This document shows positions 7,931 through 16,128 of a stretch of DNA of 64,000 nt, in pieces (within the stretch, counting starts at the first letter, position 1; the number at the start of each line of letters is the position of its first letter). Origin of the DNA: Psychroserpens luteus. GTDB lineage: Bacteria > Bacteroidota > Bacteroidia > Flavobacteriales > Flavobacteriaceae. Position numbers and translations under genes: made by a program. The notes beneath the pieces are model-generated. The model did no database searches, had not been told where the DNA came from, and saw nothing but the letters and a program-made list of their open reading frames with translations. The stretch lies in contig NZ_JADILU010000008.1 of assembly GCF_015319355.1 (NCBI RefSeq), forward strand, positions 124,001 to 188,000, read 5' to 3'.

Positions 7931-9072
7931 TAGAGGTTGCAAAACGTTTACAAAATGTAGAAGAATACTACTTTTCTAAAAAGTTAAGAGAAGTCCGTTT
8001 GCTTAAATCTCAAGGTAAGCCAATTATTAATTTAGGTATTGGTAGCCCAGATATGGATCCTCCAGAAGCTGTTCTCAATGCACTTGTAGAAACCTTTGAA
8101 GACGATGCAGCACATAAATATCAAAGTTATCAAGGTATTCCCGAATTGAGAGAAGCCATCGCTAATTTTTATAAAACACATTTTGATGTCAATTTAAGTG
8201 CGCAAACCGAAGTGCTTCCATTAATGGGAAGTAAAGAAGGGATTTTGCATATTTCTATGGCATTTTTAAATCCAGGCGATGAGGTTTTAATTCCAAATCC
8301 TGGTTATCCAACCTATAAATCGGTGACAAATTTAGTTGGAGCAGTTCCTGTTTTCTATGATTTAACACAAGAGTCAAACTGGTGTCCAGATTTTGTGGCT
8401 TTAGAAAAAAGAGGTGTTGAAAACGTGAAAATTATGTGGGTTAATTATCCTCATATGCCAACAGGAGAAAATGGATCTGTAAAACTGTATGAAGAATTGA
8501 TTCGCTTTGGTAAACGTTATAACATATTGATTGTTAATGATAATCCATATAGTTTTATACTTAATCGTTTCCCTAGAAGTATCCTAAAATACAAAGGTGC
8601 AAAGGATGTGTGTCTAGAATTAAACTCGTTAAGTAAAACATTTAATATGGCAGGATGGCGAGTAGGAATGTTATTGGGGCGACATGATTACATAAACGCA
8701 GTATTACGTGTAAAAAGTAACATGGATTCTGGGATGTTTTTAGGCATCCAAAAAGGAGCTATTGAGGCTTTGAAAAGTTCAGATATGTGGTTTAAAAGCT
8801 TAAATAGCGTGTATGAAAAACGACGAAAAATCGTTTGGCAAATTGCAGATGCACTCAAATGCACCTACAATAAAGGCGCTTCAGGATTATTTGTTTGGGC
8901 TAAGTTGCCAGAGCATATAGAAGCAGAAGACTATATAGATTTAATACTAAAAGAAAAGTCGGTTTTTATTACACCAGGAACCATTTTTGGTAGCAATGGT
9001 GAAGGCTATATAAGATTTTCATTGTGTGCTCCTGTAGCTGAATTAGAAGAAGCATTAGCAAGATTAAAATAA
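7927..9072 (+). CDS. PLP-dependent aminotransferase, probably aromatic
   Basis: Class I/II fold-type I aminotransferase of 381 residues. Visible motifs are NLGIGSPDMDPP (N-terminal arm), GSKEGI, NPGYPTYKS, VNYPHMPTG and SLSKTFNMAGWRVG, whose Lys forms the Schiff base with PLP. Its position between prephenate dehydratase and prephenate dehydrogenase suggests it transaminates phenylpyruvate and 4-hydroxyphenylpyruvate to Phe and Tyr. That specificity is inferred from the operon only; the family also contains aspartate- and LL-DAP-type enzymes. The start codon overlaps the pheA stop. Confidence 0.88.
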   Translation: MIEVAKRLQNVEEYYFSKKLREVRLLKSQGKPIINLGIGSPDMDPPEAVLNALVETFEDDAAHKYQSYQGIPELREAIANFYKTHFDVNLSAQTEVLPLMGSKEGILHISMAFLNPGDEVLIPNPGYPTYKSVTNLVGAVPVFYDLTQESNWCPDFVALEKRGVENVKIMWVNYPHMPTGENGSVKLYEELIRFGKRYNILIVNDNPYSFILNRFPRSILKYKGAKDVCLELNSLSKTFNMAGWRVGMLLGRHDYINAVLRVKSNMDSGMFLGIQKGAIEALKSSDMWFKSLNSVYEKRRKIVWQIADALKCTYNKGASGLFVWAKLPEHIEAEDYIDLILKEKSVFITPGTIFGSNGEGYIRFSLCAPVAELEEALARLK

Positions 9073-9145
9073 AAAATATCTTTTTTTCTTCGGAAGAAAA
9101 GCACTGAGTGAATTATAAAATTTCCGAAGAAAAAGGAATTTAAAC

Positions 9146-9997
9146 ATGAATAACATATACATCATAGGCATTGGGTTAATTGGCGGAAGTTTAGCAATAG
9201 ACATCAAGTCTAATTATGTAGATGCTAAAATCTTTGGGATTGATTCTAATGAGGATCATTTAGATGAGGCATTGAGTATCAATTTAATTGATGAAAAAGC
9301 GACTTATGATGATTTGCATCATGCAGATTTGGTCATCCTTTCAATACCTGTAGATAAAGCAGTAATAGAATTGTCAAAAGTTTTAGACGTGATTGGAGAA
9401 CAAACCTTAGTAATAGATGTTGGTTCTACAAAATTACCCGTTTGTAAGTCTGTTGAAAATCATAAAAACCGACGCAATTTTTTAGCAACACATCCTATTG
9501 CAGGAACTGAATTTTCTGGACCAAAAGCAGCGATAGCTAATTTATTTCAAAAGAAAACAAACATCATTTGCGAAGTAGAAAAAACAACTTTTAAGCTTCA
9601 AGAGAAAGCTTTACAACTTTTTCGAGACTTAGGGATGCGTATTCGTTACATGAATCCTGAGGCTCATGATAAACATATTGCCTATGTGTCTCATTTGTCA
9701 CATATTAGCTCATTTATGTTGGGTAAAACAGTGATTGATAAAGAGAGAAATGAGCGCGATATTTTTGATATGGCAGGAAGTGGTTTTGAAAGTACAGTAC
9801 GATTAGCAAAAAGTTCGCCAGCAATGTGGACACCAATATTTAAGCAGAATAGAGAAAATGTTATAGAAACTCTAGATGAATACATCAATAACCTCAAGCA
9901 TTTTAAAACGCTTATGGAAGCAGATGATTTTGATGCCATTTATAATGAAATGAAAAATACAAACCATATTAAAGACATTTTAAAAGGATTGGTTTAA
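9146..9997 (+). CDS. tyrA: Prephenate dehydrogenase
   Basis: Oxidatively decarboxylates prephenate to 4-hydroxyphenylpyruvate, the tyrosine branch. The 283 residues begin with the Rossmann motif IYIIGIGLIGGSLA, followed by FGIDSNEDHLDEA, the HPIAGTEFSGP active-site segment and the helical C-terminal domain with HIAYVSHLSHISSF. No ACT domain is attached, so direct Tyr feedback is not obvious. The 73-bp gap to the aminotransferase gene carries two copies of the over-represented octamer TTCCGAAG, one within a short palindrome. Third gene of the attenuated aromatic operon. Confidence 0.94.
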   Translation: MNNIYIIGIGLIGGSLAIDIKSNYVDAKIFGIDSNEDHLDEALSINLIDEKATYDDLHHADLVILSIPVDKAVIELSKVLDVIGEQTLVIDVGSTKLPVCKSVENHKNRRNFLATHPIAGTEFSGPKAAIANLFQKKTNIICEVEKTTFKLQEKALQLFRDLGMRIRYMNPEAHDKHIAYVSHLSHISSFMLGKTVIDKERNERDIFDMAGSGFESTVRLAKSSPAMWTPIFKQNRENVIETLDEYINNLKHFKTLMEADDFDAIYNEMKNTNHIKDILKGLV

Positions 9998-10082
9998 GAT
10001 AACAGTAATACCAAAATAAAAATTAAGTAAAAAAGAACGGACTTTGTTTTCTTCGGAAAACGGACTCAAAAGACCAAAAGCA

Positions 10083-11165
10083 ATGGAAAACAAAAAAGAA
10101 ATGAGAACATGGTTGGATGACTTAGGGTTAAATCACCCATTAGTTATTGCAGGACCATGCAGTGCAGAAACCGAAGAGCAAGTGTTAAAAATAGCACATG
10201 AGCTAAAGGATACAGACGTTAATTATTACAGAGCTGGTATTTGGAAACCAAGAACACGTCCGGGGAATTTTGAAGGCGTTGGTGCTTTAGGTTTAAAGTG
10301 GTTACAAAAAGTAAAAGCAGAAACAGGAATGAAAACCTGTACAGAGGTTGCTAATAGAAACCACGTAGAATTAGCATTAGAGCATGATATTGATTTATTA
10401 TGGATTGGAGCACGTTCTACAGTGAGTCCTTTTATAATGCAAGAAATTGCAGATGCTCTTAAAGGAACAGATAAAATAGTTTTAGTAAAGAATCCGGTAA
10501 ATCCAGATTTAGCTTTATGGTTAGGTGGTATTGAAAGGTTATATACTGCTGGAATTAAAAATTTAGGAGCTATTCATAGAGGATTCTCAACGTATGAGAA
10601 AACTAAATATAGAAATATTCCTGAATGGCAATTGGCTATTGAATTTCAAAATAGATTTCCAGATTTACCATTAATCAATGATCCATCGCATATCACAGGT
10701 AAGAGAGATATGATTTTTGATGTGTCTCAAACTGCATTAGATCTTAATTTTGATGGTTTAATGATAGAAACACACTTTGATCCAGATAACGCATGGAGTG
10801 ATGCAGCGCAGCAAGTAACACCAAAGTCTTTGGTTAAAATCATGGAAGATTTAAAAATTAGAAAAGAATCTGATCCTGAAGCTGAATATAACAAAGAGCT
10901 TAATAATTTAAGAGCTCAAATTGATGTTGTAGATAGTCAAATTATTGAGTTATTAGGTAAACGAATGAAAGTTGCCGATGGTATTGGAGGACTTAAAAAA
11001 CAAAAAAACGTTGCAGTTTTACAAAGCAAACGTTGGAATGAGATTTTAGGTAAAATGGTTTTAGATGGTGATGAAAAAGGACTAAGTGAAGAATTTATCT
11101 TACGTATGTTTAAAGCGATTCACCAGGAGTCAATTAATCATCAAGAGAAAGTTATTAATGGTTAG
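10083..11165 (+). CDS. Bifunctional DAHP synthase / chorismate mutase (type II)
   Basis: Catalyses the first step of the shikimate pathway and, via the second domain, chorismate to prephenate, feeding the enzymes encoded just upstream. The DAHP synthase barrel (about residues 1-265) shows VIAGPCSAE, RAGIWKPRTRPG, IGARSTVSPF, LVKNPVNPD and NDPSHITGKR. The AroQ-type mutase (about 275-355) shows LRAQIDVVDSQIIELLGKRMKVADGIGGLKK. I prefer the ATG at 10083: the upstream TTG at 10044 would add 13 residues unlike the family. The DAHPS-mutase fusion is the usual Bacteroidota form. A strong terminator follows, closing the operon. Confidence 0.93.
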   Translation: MENKKEMRTWLDDLGLNHPLVIAGPCSAETEEQVLKIAHELKDTDVNYYRAGIWKPRTRPGNFEGVGALGLKWLQKVKAETGMKTCTEVANRNHVELALEHDIDLLWIGARSTVSPFIMQEIADALKGTDKIVLVKNPVNPDLALWLGGIERLYTAGIKNLGAIHRGFSTYEKTKYRNIPEWQLAIEFQNRFPDLPLINDPSHITGKRDMIFDVSQTALDLNFDGLMIETHFDPDNAWSDAAQQVTPKSLVKIMEDLKIRKESDPEAEYNKELNNLRAQIDVVDSQIIELLGKRMKVADGIGGLKKQKNVAVLQSKRWNEILGKMVLDGDEKGLSEEFILRMFKAIHQESINHQEKVING

Positions 11166-11186
11166 AAATTAACCTGTAAATATTTT

Positions 11187-11211
11187 AGCCTCATTAATTT
11201 GAGGCTTTTTT
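11187..11211 (+). terminator. Intrinsic terminator of the aromatic operon
   Basis: Stem AGCCTCA/TGAGGCT with loop TTAATT, followed by T5, 21 bp after the stop codon of the DAHP synthase/chorismate mutase gene. Confidence 0.88.
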
Positions 11212-11247
11212 ATGCGCTTTACTCATTGAAAAGTGTTGTTTGCTCAT

Positions 11248-11306
11248 TGTTGGTTTTAATATGTAAGAGTTTCTAGTAGGTTTGATTTATAATTTTAAAA
11301 CCAACA
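11248..11306 (+). promoter_or_regulatory. 12-bp perfect inverted repeat sequestering the next start codon
   Basis: TGTTGGTTTTAA (11248-11259) and TTAAAACCAACA (11295-11306) are perfect complements separated by 35 nt. The right arm ends 2 bases before the ATG at 11309. In an mRNA starting upstream this stem would bury the translation initiation region; in DNA it could be a wide-spaced operator. Confidence 0.5.
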
Positions 11307-11308
11307 TT

Positions 11309-11950
11309 ATGAAATCACTATTACTTTTAGTCTCCATTTTAATGACCTCATTTGCTTTCGGGCAACATGAAGTTTTAGGAACAGTTACAGATTTACTAGG
11401 GCAAATAGCTTCAGTAAATGTGACCGTTAAAAACTCAAAAACAGGAACTTTTACAGATATAGATGGGAATTATACCGTCAATGCAAAACCAACAGATACT
11501 TTGCAATTTACTCATATTGGTTATAAGCCTGTGGATGTGATTATTGGTAACTTAAAAAGAATTGATGTTAATTTAGATGGTTTTCAAGAATTGGATGAAG
11601 TTGTATTAGTAGGCTATTCATCAGCTAGTTGTGCTAGTGTTATAAGATGTTCTTGGCATATAGTTTATGTGACTGATGAACACAGTAAAAGAATTAATGA
11701 TTCTGAAACCATCAAGCTCTACCCAAATCCATCAAAGGATGGCATCTTTAATATTAAGCTTCTAGAAGATGTTTCCGAAGTAAAAATTATAGTTGCAGAT
11801 TTAACAGGTCGTATCATTTTAAATAGAGCAGAAAGTAAACTCAATTCTAATTTTGTTGTAGACTTATCAAATCAACCAACTGGGATTTATATTATTAATG
11901 TGTCTTCTAATGGCACGCAAATTGCTTCTAAAAAAGCAATTAGAATCTAG
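11309..11950 (+). CDS. Secreted protein with carboxypeptidase-regulatory-like domain and T9SS sorting domain
   Basis: A signal peptide spans about residues 1-18 (MKSLLLLVSILMTSFAFG). Residues 20-95 form a CarboxypepD_reg-like fold of the type found at the N-terminus of SusC/TonB receptors (VLGTVTDLLGQIASVNVTVKNSKTGTFTDIDGNYTV, ending ELDEVVLVGY). Instead of a plug and barrel, a short linker with Cys in SASCASVIRCSW follows, then a type A T9SS C-terminal domain (LYPNPSKDGIFNI ... NQPTGIYIINV ... KKAIRI). It should be exported and anchored or released by T9SS. I set the start at ATG 11309, which gives the clean signal peptide; the TTG at 11282 lies inside the inverted repeat. Function unknown. 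Confidence 0.75.
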   Translation: MKSLLLLVSILMTSFAFGQHEVLGTVTDLLGQIASVNVTVKNSKTGTFTDIDGNYTVNAKPTDTLQFTHIGYKPVDVIIGNLKRIDVNLDGFQELDEVVLVGYSSASCASVIRCSWHIVYVTDEHSKRINDSETIKLYPNPSKDGIFNIKLLEDVSEVKIIVADLTGRIILNRAESKLNSNFVVDLSNQPTGIYIINVSSNGTQIASKKAIRI

Positions 11951-11988
11951 ATTATTATTGATATAAATCGAAAAGTCAATTAAAAGTC

Positions 11989-12016
11989 TATTTTTGTTAC
12001 GAAAGAATATTCTTTC
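11989..12016 (+). promoter_or_regulatory. -7 box followed by a perfect 16-bp palindrome
   Basis: TATTTTTG (11989-11996) matches TAnnTTTG. GAAAGAAT/ATTCTTTC at 12001-12016 is a perfect palindrome sitting where transcription of the 12043 gene would start, so a repressor site is plausible. No good -33 element is seen. Confidence 0.4.
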
Positions 12017-12042
12017 TCACTCAACAACTAGATAACATACTT

Positions 12043-13704
12043 ATGCAGAAAAAAATTACATTATTGTTACTGTTAGTAGCATCATCCACTGCAGTAATTG
12101 CTCAAGGAGAATTAGGACCAATAACAATTACTCACGGAAAAGAAATTGAGGCAGACAAAGAGAAAATTGTTAAAATAGCTGGAGAGGCTAATGGTAAAAT
12201 TTACACCTTAGCAACTAAAGGTAAAAACTTTTATATCAAAGTGTTTAACTCTACAGACATGGATTTAATTTCGGTTAATGAAATTGAAATGGACGATTTT
12301 ATTGATAAAGAACCTGTTTTTGAAGAAATAGCTGTTTTAAATGATAAAATTTACATTATTGGTAGTGTTTATGACAGAAAAAATAAAATCAACAATTTGT
12401 TAGCTGTAGAAATTTCTGAAGACGGAAAATTAACAACAAACACAATTAAGTTGTTTTCAACTGAGGTGACCAAAAACAGAGAAAAAGGGGCATTCTATTT
12501 TAAGCACTCACCTAACCAAGATAAACTTTTAATAATGCATGCGTCTTTATTTGATAAAGAGGAAATCATGCAATATGAAATTAAATTGGTCAATGAAAAC
12601 CTGGATATTGTGACATCACATTTAGAAAGAGTATCATTTGAAGACAGAAAAGATTTAGAATTTACAATTGCAGATTTTGATCTTACATTTGAAGACGACA
12701 TATTTCTTGTCATTAACGAAAGTTATAGAGATAGAAAAGCAAAAAAGAATATTGAGAAATTTGAAGTTCACGCCTTTAAAAAAGCAAGTGATTATAACCA
12801 AGAAGTTATAAATATTGACTTTACAGGAAAAGAAGTTATTAATTGTGAAATGTTGATGACAGCAAATAATACACTTAATTTAGTTGGTTTTTATTCTAGT
12901 GTTAATAAACGTGGAAAAGCCAATTGGAAATTAAAAGGTATTTACTCTGCAACTATAAACGCTTCTTCAAACGAAGTAACCAATTTAAAATTTAATGTTT
13001 TTGATTTTGAAACAAAGGCTAAACTTATTGGAGAGCGTAGAGCTAAAAAAGATAAAGATATTCCGCCTTATTATTCAACGCATAGTTTAATTGAAAAAGA
13101 AGATGGAGGTTTAATTTTTCTTGCAGAATACAGACAATCTATCATAGGTAGATCATCAGGAATTGGTATTGGAGGTTTAGGTATTTCATTTACGCCAATT
13201 ACATTTTTTACTAATGAAATTATCGTGACTTCACTAAATGCTGATGGTTCTGTAGAATGGGCTAATGTTATTGCAAAAGACCAAAAAGCAAGTTTTACAA
13301 CCATGTCTGTTGGGATGTATGGTTTCTCAAGTGGTTCTAATTTTTCAGTAGGAGTTGGTGTAACAGTTCCTTTAGCGGTTTTAGGAAAAGGACCTGAGTA
13401 TTTAGGAGCCATTCCTATTTATACCAATGGAGAACTTACAGTTGTTTTTAATGACAACAAGAAAAATATGGGAGTTACAGATATTGAAGAAATTAAAAGT
13501 CTAGGAAACTACAATAAAGCAATTCCAACAGCTTTTATGTTCAATAAAGATAATGGAGATATCACAAGGATTGATCCAGAAGAATTACAAAAAGATCAAT
13601 TAATTCTAAGACCAGGAGTTTATCATATCATAACTAATAAAGAGTATCTTATTTATTCTTCAAGAAGATCTGAAGATAAGTTAGGTCGTATGATCATAAA
13701 CTAA
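12043..13704 (+). CDS. Secreted protein of unknown function (553 aa)
   Basis: A signal peptide covers residues 1-20 (ends AVIA, before QGELGPI). The mature part is rich in repeated short strands of the kind KIYTLATKGKNFYIKVFNS and KIYIIGSVYDRKNKINNLLAVEISEDG, compatible with a beta-propeller or other repeated beta-fold. A glycine-rich loop (GRSSGIGIGGLGISF) occurs near residue 370. There is no C-terminal T9SS domain and no lipobox, so a periplasmic or surface location is open. I do not recognise the family. It has its own candidate promoter and palindrome upstream and a strong terminator downstream, so it is monocistronic. Confidence 0.8.
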   Translation: MQKKITLLLLLVASSTAVIAQGELGPITITHGKEIEADKEKIVKIAGEANGKIYTLATKGKNFYIKVFNSTDMDLISVNEIEMDDFIDKEPVFEEIAVLNDKIYIIGSVYDRKNKINNLLAVEISEDGKLTTNTIKLFSTEVTKNREKGAFYFKHSPNQDKLLIMHASLFDKEEIMQYEIKLVNENLDIVTSHLERVSFEDRKDLEFTIADFDLTFEDDIFLVINESYRDRKAKKNIEKFEVHAFKKASDYNQEVINIDFTGKEVINCEMLMTANNTLNLVGFYSSVNKRGKANWKLKGIYSATINASSNEVTNLKFNVFDFETKAKLIGERRAKKDKDIPPYYSTHSLIEKEDGGLIFLAEYRQSIIGRSSGIGIGGLGISFTPITFFTNEIIVTSLNADGSVEWANVIAKDQKASFTTMSVGMYGFSSGSNFSVGVGVTVPLAVLGKGPEYLGAIPIYTNGELTVVFNDNKKNMGVTDIEEIKSLGNYNKAIPTAFMFNKDNGDITRIDPEELQKDQLILRPGVYHIITNKEYLIYSSRRSEDKLGRMIIN

Positions 13705-13723
13705 CTTTTTATTTTACTTATAT

Positions 13724-13752
13724 AAAAGACCATCAATCGATGGTCTTTTTTT
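13724..13752 (+). terminator. Intrinsic terminator
   Basis: Stem AAAAGACCATC with GATGGTCTTTT, loop AATC, followed by a T-run to 13752. It closes the 12043-13704 gene. Confidence 0.88.
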
Positions 13753-13789
13753 GTTGGTTTAAACACTTATTATTAGCATCTTTGTTATA

Positions 13790-14740
13790 ATGACAGGACT
13801 CGTTTATAAATCTACAGGAAGCTGGTATACAGTTAAAACTAATCTTGGTGCTACTTATCAATGTAGAATCAAAGGCAAGTTTCGACTAAAAGGTATCAAA
13901 AGTACTAATCCTATTGCGGTTGGAGATATTGTTGATTTTGAATTGGAAACCAATAACGATGATGAAACTGGAGTGATTCATAATATTCATGAGCGTACTA
14001 ATTACATTGTTCGTAAATCGGTCAATCTATCCAAACAAACGCACATTATTGCATCTAATGTAGATCAAGTATTTTTATTGGTTACCATTGATAATCCGCC
14101 AACATTCACAAGTTTTATAGATCGATTTTTGGTCACAGCAGAGGCTTATCATGTTAAAACAGTTTTACTTTTTAATAAAGTAGATACCTATAGTGAAGAG
14201 ACTTTAGATGAGGTGAGATATTTAGCTCATGTTTATAGAAATATAGGTTATGAGTGTATTGGTATTTCTGCGGAAACAGGAAAAAACATAGACAAGGTCA
14301 AAGCATTAATGATAGGCAAGGTAAGTATGTTTGCAGGTCACTCTGGAGTTGGTAAATCAACTTTAGTTAATGCCATTGAACCTGGTTTAGATTTAAAAAC
14401 AAAAGCCATTTCGTCACAGCATAGTCAAGGTCAGCATACAACCACATTTGCAGAAATGTTTGACTTAAGTTTTGATGCTAAAATTATTGATACACCAGGA
14501 ATTAAAGGTTTCGGGATTGTTGATATGGATAAAGAAGAAGTAGCCGATTATTTTCCAGAATTTTTTAAACTCAAACAAGATTGTAAGTTTAATAACTGCC
14601 TTCACAAAGAAGAGCCTAAATGTGCTGTTAAAGACGCATTGGATAGAGATGAAATTGCTATTTCAAGATATAGAAGTTATCTTCAAATTTTAGAAGGCGA
14701 AGATGAGCATTACAGGACAGATAATTGGGAAGAAAAATAA
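13790..14740 (+). CDS. rsgA: Ribosome small subunit-dependent GTPase A
   Basis: Late 30S assembly GTPase. The 316 residues show the circularly permuted order that defines the family: an N-terminal OB-fold (about 1-75), then G4 NKVD, G1 GHSGVGKST and G3 DTPGIKGFG. The C-terminal zinc knuckle follows, with Cys and His in CKFNNCLHKEEPKC. The start MTGLVYKSTGSWY is typical. It is followed 45 bp later by dtd, and rsgA, dtd, a membrane hydrolase and the MazG-like gene form a tightly spaced run. Confidence 0.96.
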   Translation: MTGLVYKSTGSWYTVKTNLGATYQCRIKGKFRLKGIKSTNPIAVGDIVDFELETNNDDETGVIHNIHERTNYIVRKSVNLSKQTHIIASNVDQVFLLVTIDNPPTFTSFIDRFLVTAEAYHVKTVLLFNKVDTYSEETLDEVRYLAHVYRNIGYECIGISAETGKNIDKVKALMIGKVSMFAGHSGVGKSTLVNAIEPGLDLKTKAISSQHSQGQHTTTFAEMFDLSFDAKIIDTPGIKGFGIVDMDKEEVADYFPEFFKLKQDCKFNNCLHKEEPKCAVKDALDRDEIAISRYRSYLQILEGEDEHYRTDNWEEK

Positions 14741-14785
14741 TTAATTCAATTTTTATTAACTCTGGATTTTAAATCTTAAAATATT

Positions 14786-15238
14786 TTGAAAGCAGTCGTA
14801 CAACGTGTCTCAAAGGCTTCAGTAATTATTGAACGTGAAAAAGTGGCCAACATCAATTCTGGTTTGTTAGTGCTTCTAGGTATTGTTGATGATGATACTC
14901 AAGAAGATATAAAATGGCTCTCTAATAAAATTTCTAACCTTCGAATTTTTTCAGATGAAGATGGGATTATGAATACATCACTACTGCAAACCCAAGGTGA
15001 TGCAATTGTTGTGAGTCAATTCACTTTACATGCAAGTACAAAAAAAGGAAATCGACCAAGTTATCTCCTGGCAGCAAAACCAGATGTTGCTATTCCACTT
15101 TACGAAGCATTCGTGAAACAATTAGAAACAGATTTAGGTAAGAAAGTACAAACTGGTCAATTTGGAGCAGATATGAAAGTTGAATTACTCAACGATGGTC
15201 CAGTTACCATAATTGTCGATACCAAAAATAAGCAGTAG
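14786..15238 (+). CDS. dtd: D-aminoacyl-tRNA deacylase
   Basis: Hydrolyses D-amino acids wrongly attached to tRNA. The 150 residues match the family. The start is TTG, fixed by the invariant N-terminus MKAVVQRVSKASV. Active-site motifs are SQFTLHAS (canonical SQFTL) and NDGPVTI near the C-terminus (canonical NxGPVT). Its stop TAG shares its G with the GTG start of the next gene. Confidence 0.95.
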   Translation: MKAVVQRVSKASVIIEREKVANINSGLLVLLGIVDDDTQEDIKWLSNKISNLRIFSDEDGIMNTSLLQTQGDAIVVSQFTLHASTKKGNRPSYLLAAKPDVAIPLYEAFVKQLETDLGKKVQTGQFGADMKVELLNDGPVTIIVDTKNKQ

Positions 15239-15756
15239 TGGCATCAATTTTCGGACACGGTTTAGTCGCATATACAGTTGCAAAAGTTGTAGATTTTAAG
15301 TCCTGTAAATTGTTAGTTTTTCTAGCAATTGGATCTTCCATATTACCAGACTTAGATGTTTTAGGGTTTTCCTTTGGTATAGATTATTTACATCCTTTAG
15401 GTCATCGAGGTTTTACGCATTCCATTTTATTTGCATTGCTTTGGAGCGCATTACTTGCTTTTTTCTTAGGAAAGTCTAGAAAACTAATTTTTGCTGTTGT
15501 TTTATTTTTGTCAACGGTTTCTCATGGTCTATTAGATGCTATGACAAGTGGAGGAAAAGGTGTCGGTTTTTTTATTCCTTTTGAAAACTCAAGATATTTC
15601 TTTCCTTTTAGAGAGATAAAAGTATCACCAATAGGAGTTGAAAAATTCTTTTCAGAATGGGGAATTAGGGTTATTTTGAGTGAAATTAAATATATAGCTA
15701 TTCCGTGCCTCATAATTTTGGTAACTTTGTTTTTTACTAGAAAACGAAAATCATGA
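15238..15756 (+). CDS. Membrane-bound metal-dependent hydrolase (YdjM/DUF457 type)
   Basis: An integral membrane protein of 172 residues. The start is GTG at 15238, overlapping the dtd stop by one base. The family pattern is present: GHGLVAYTVAK at the start, SSILPDLDVLG, LGHRGFTHS with His residues expected to bind metal, and SHGLLDAMTSGGKGVGFFIPF. Four or so hydrophobic segments alternate with these motifs, and the protein ends in a basic tail (TRKRKS). Enzymatic substrate unknown. It overlaps the MazG-like gene by ATGA. Confidence 0.82.
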   Translation: MASIFGHGLVAYTVAKVVDFKSCKLLVFLAIGSSILPDLDVLGFSFGIDYLHPLGHRGFTHSILFALLWSALLAFFLGKSRKLIFAVVLFLSTVSHGLLDAMTSGGKGVGFFIPFENSRYFFPFREIKVSPIGVEKFFSEWGIRVILSEIKYIAIPCLIILVTLFFTRKRKS

Positions 15757-16079
15757 ACATTAAAAACGCACAATTAGAAGTTGACACATGGATAAAAGAA
15801 CATGGTGTACGGTATTTTAACGAACTTACTAATATGGCACAACTTACAGAAGAAGTAGGTGAGGTCGCAAGAATAATTGCAAGACGCTATGGTGAGCAAA
15901 GTGAAAAAGAAAGCGATAAAAATAAAGACTTAGGAGAAGAGTTGGCAGATGTGGTTTTTGTAGTTTTGTGTTTGGCAAATCAAACAGGTATTGATTTACA
16001 AAGTGCTTTCGATAAAAAATTAGATTTAAAAACCAAACGAGATCACGATAGGCATCACAATAATGATAAACTAAAATAA
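15753..16079 (+). CDS. MazG-like nucleotide pyrophosphohydrolase
   Basis: A small all-alpha NTP pyrophosphatase of 108 residues. The metal-binding Glu/Asp pattern is visible in LTEEVGEVARI and, about 30 residues later, LGEELADVVFVVLCLA. Proteins of this type hydrolyse non-canonical or excess nucleoside triphosphates to monophosphates. The start overlaps the preceding stop (ATGA), so it is the last gene of the rsgA-dtd run; aroA follows after 49 bp. Confidence 0.85.
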   Translation: MNIKNAQLEVDTWIKEHGVRYFNELTNMAQLTEEVGEVARIIARRYGEQSEKESDKNKDLGEELADVVFVVLCLANQTGIDLQSAFDKKLDLKTKRDHDRHHNNDKLK

Positions 16080-16128
16080 AACTTGTTTTTCGAGTCATTG
16101 ACTAGTTAAAAGTTGCAAGTATCTATTT

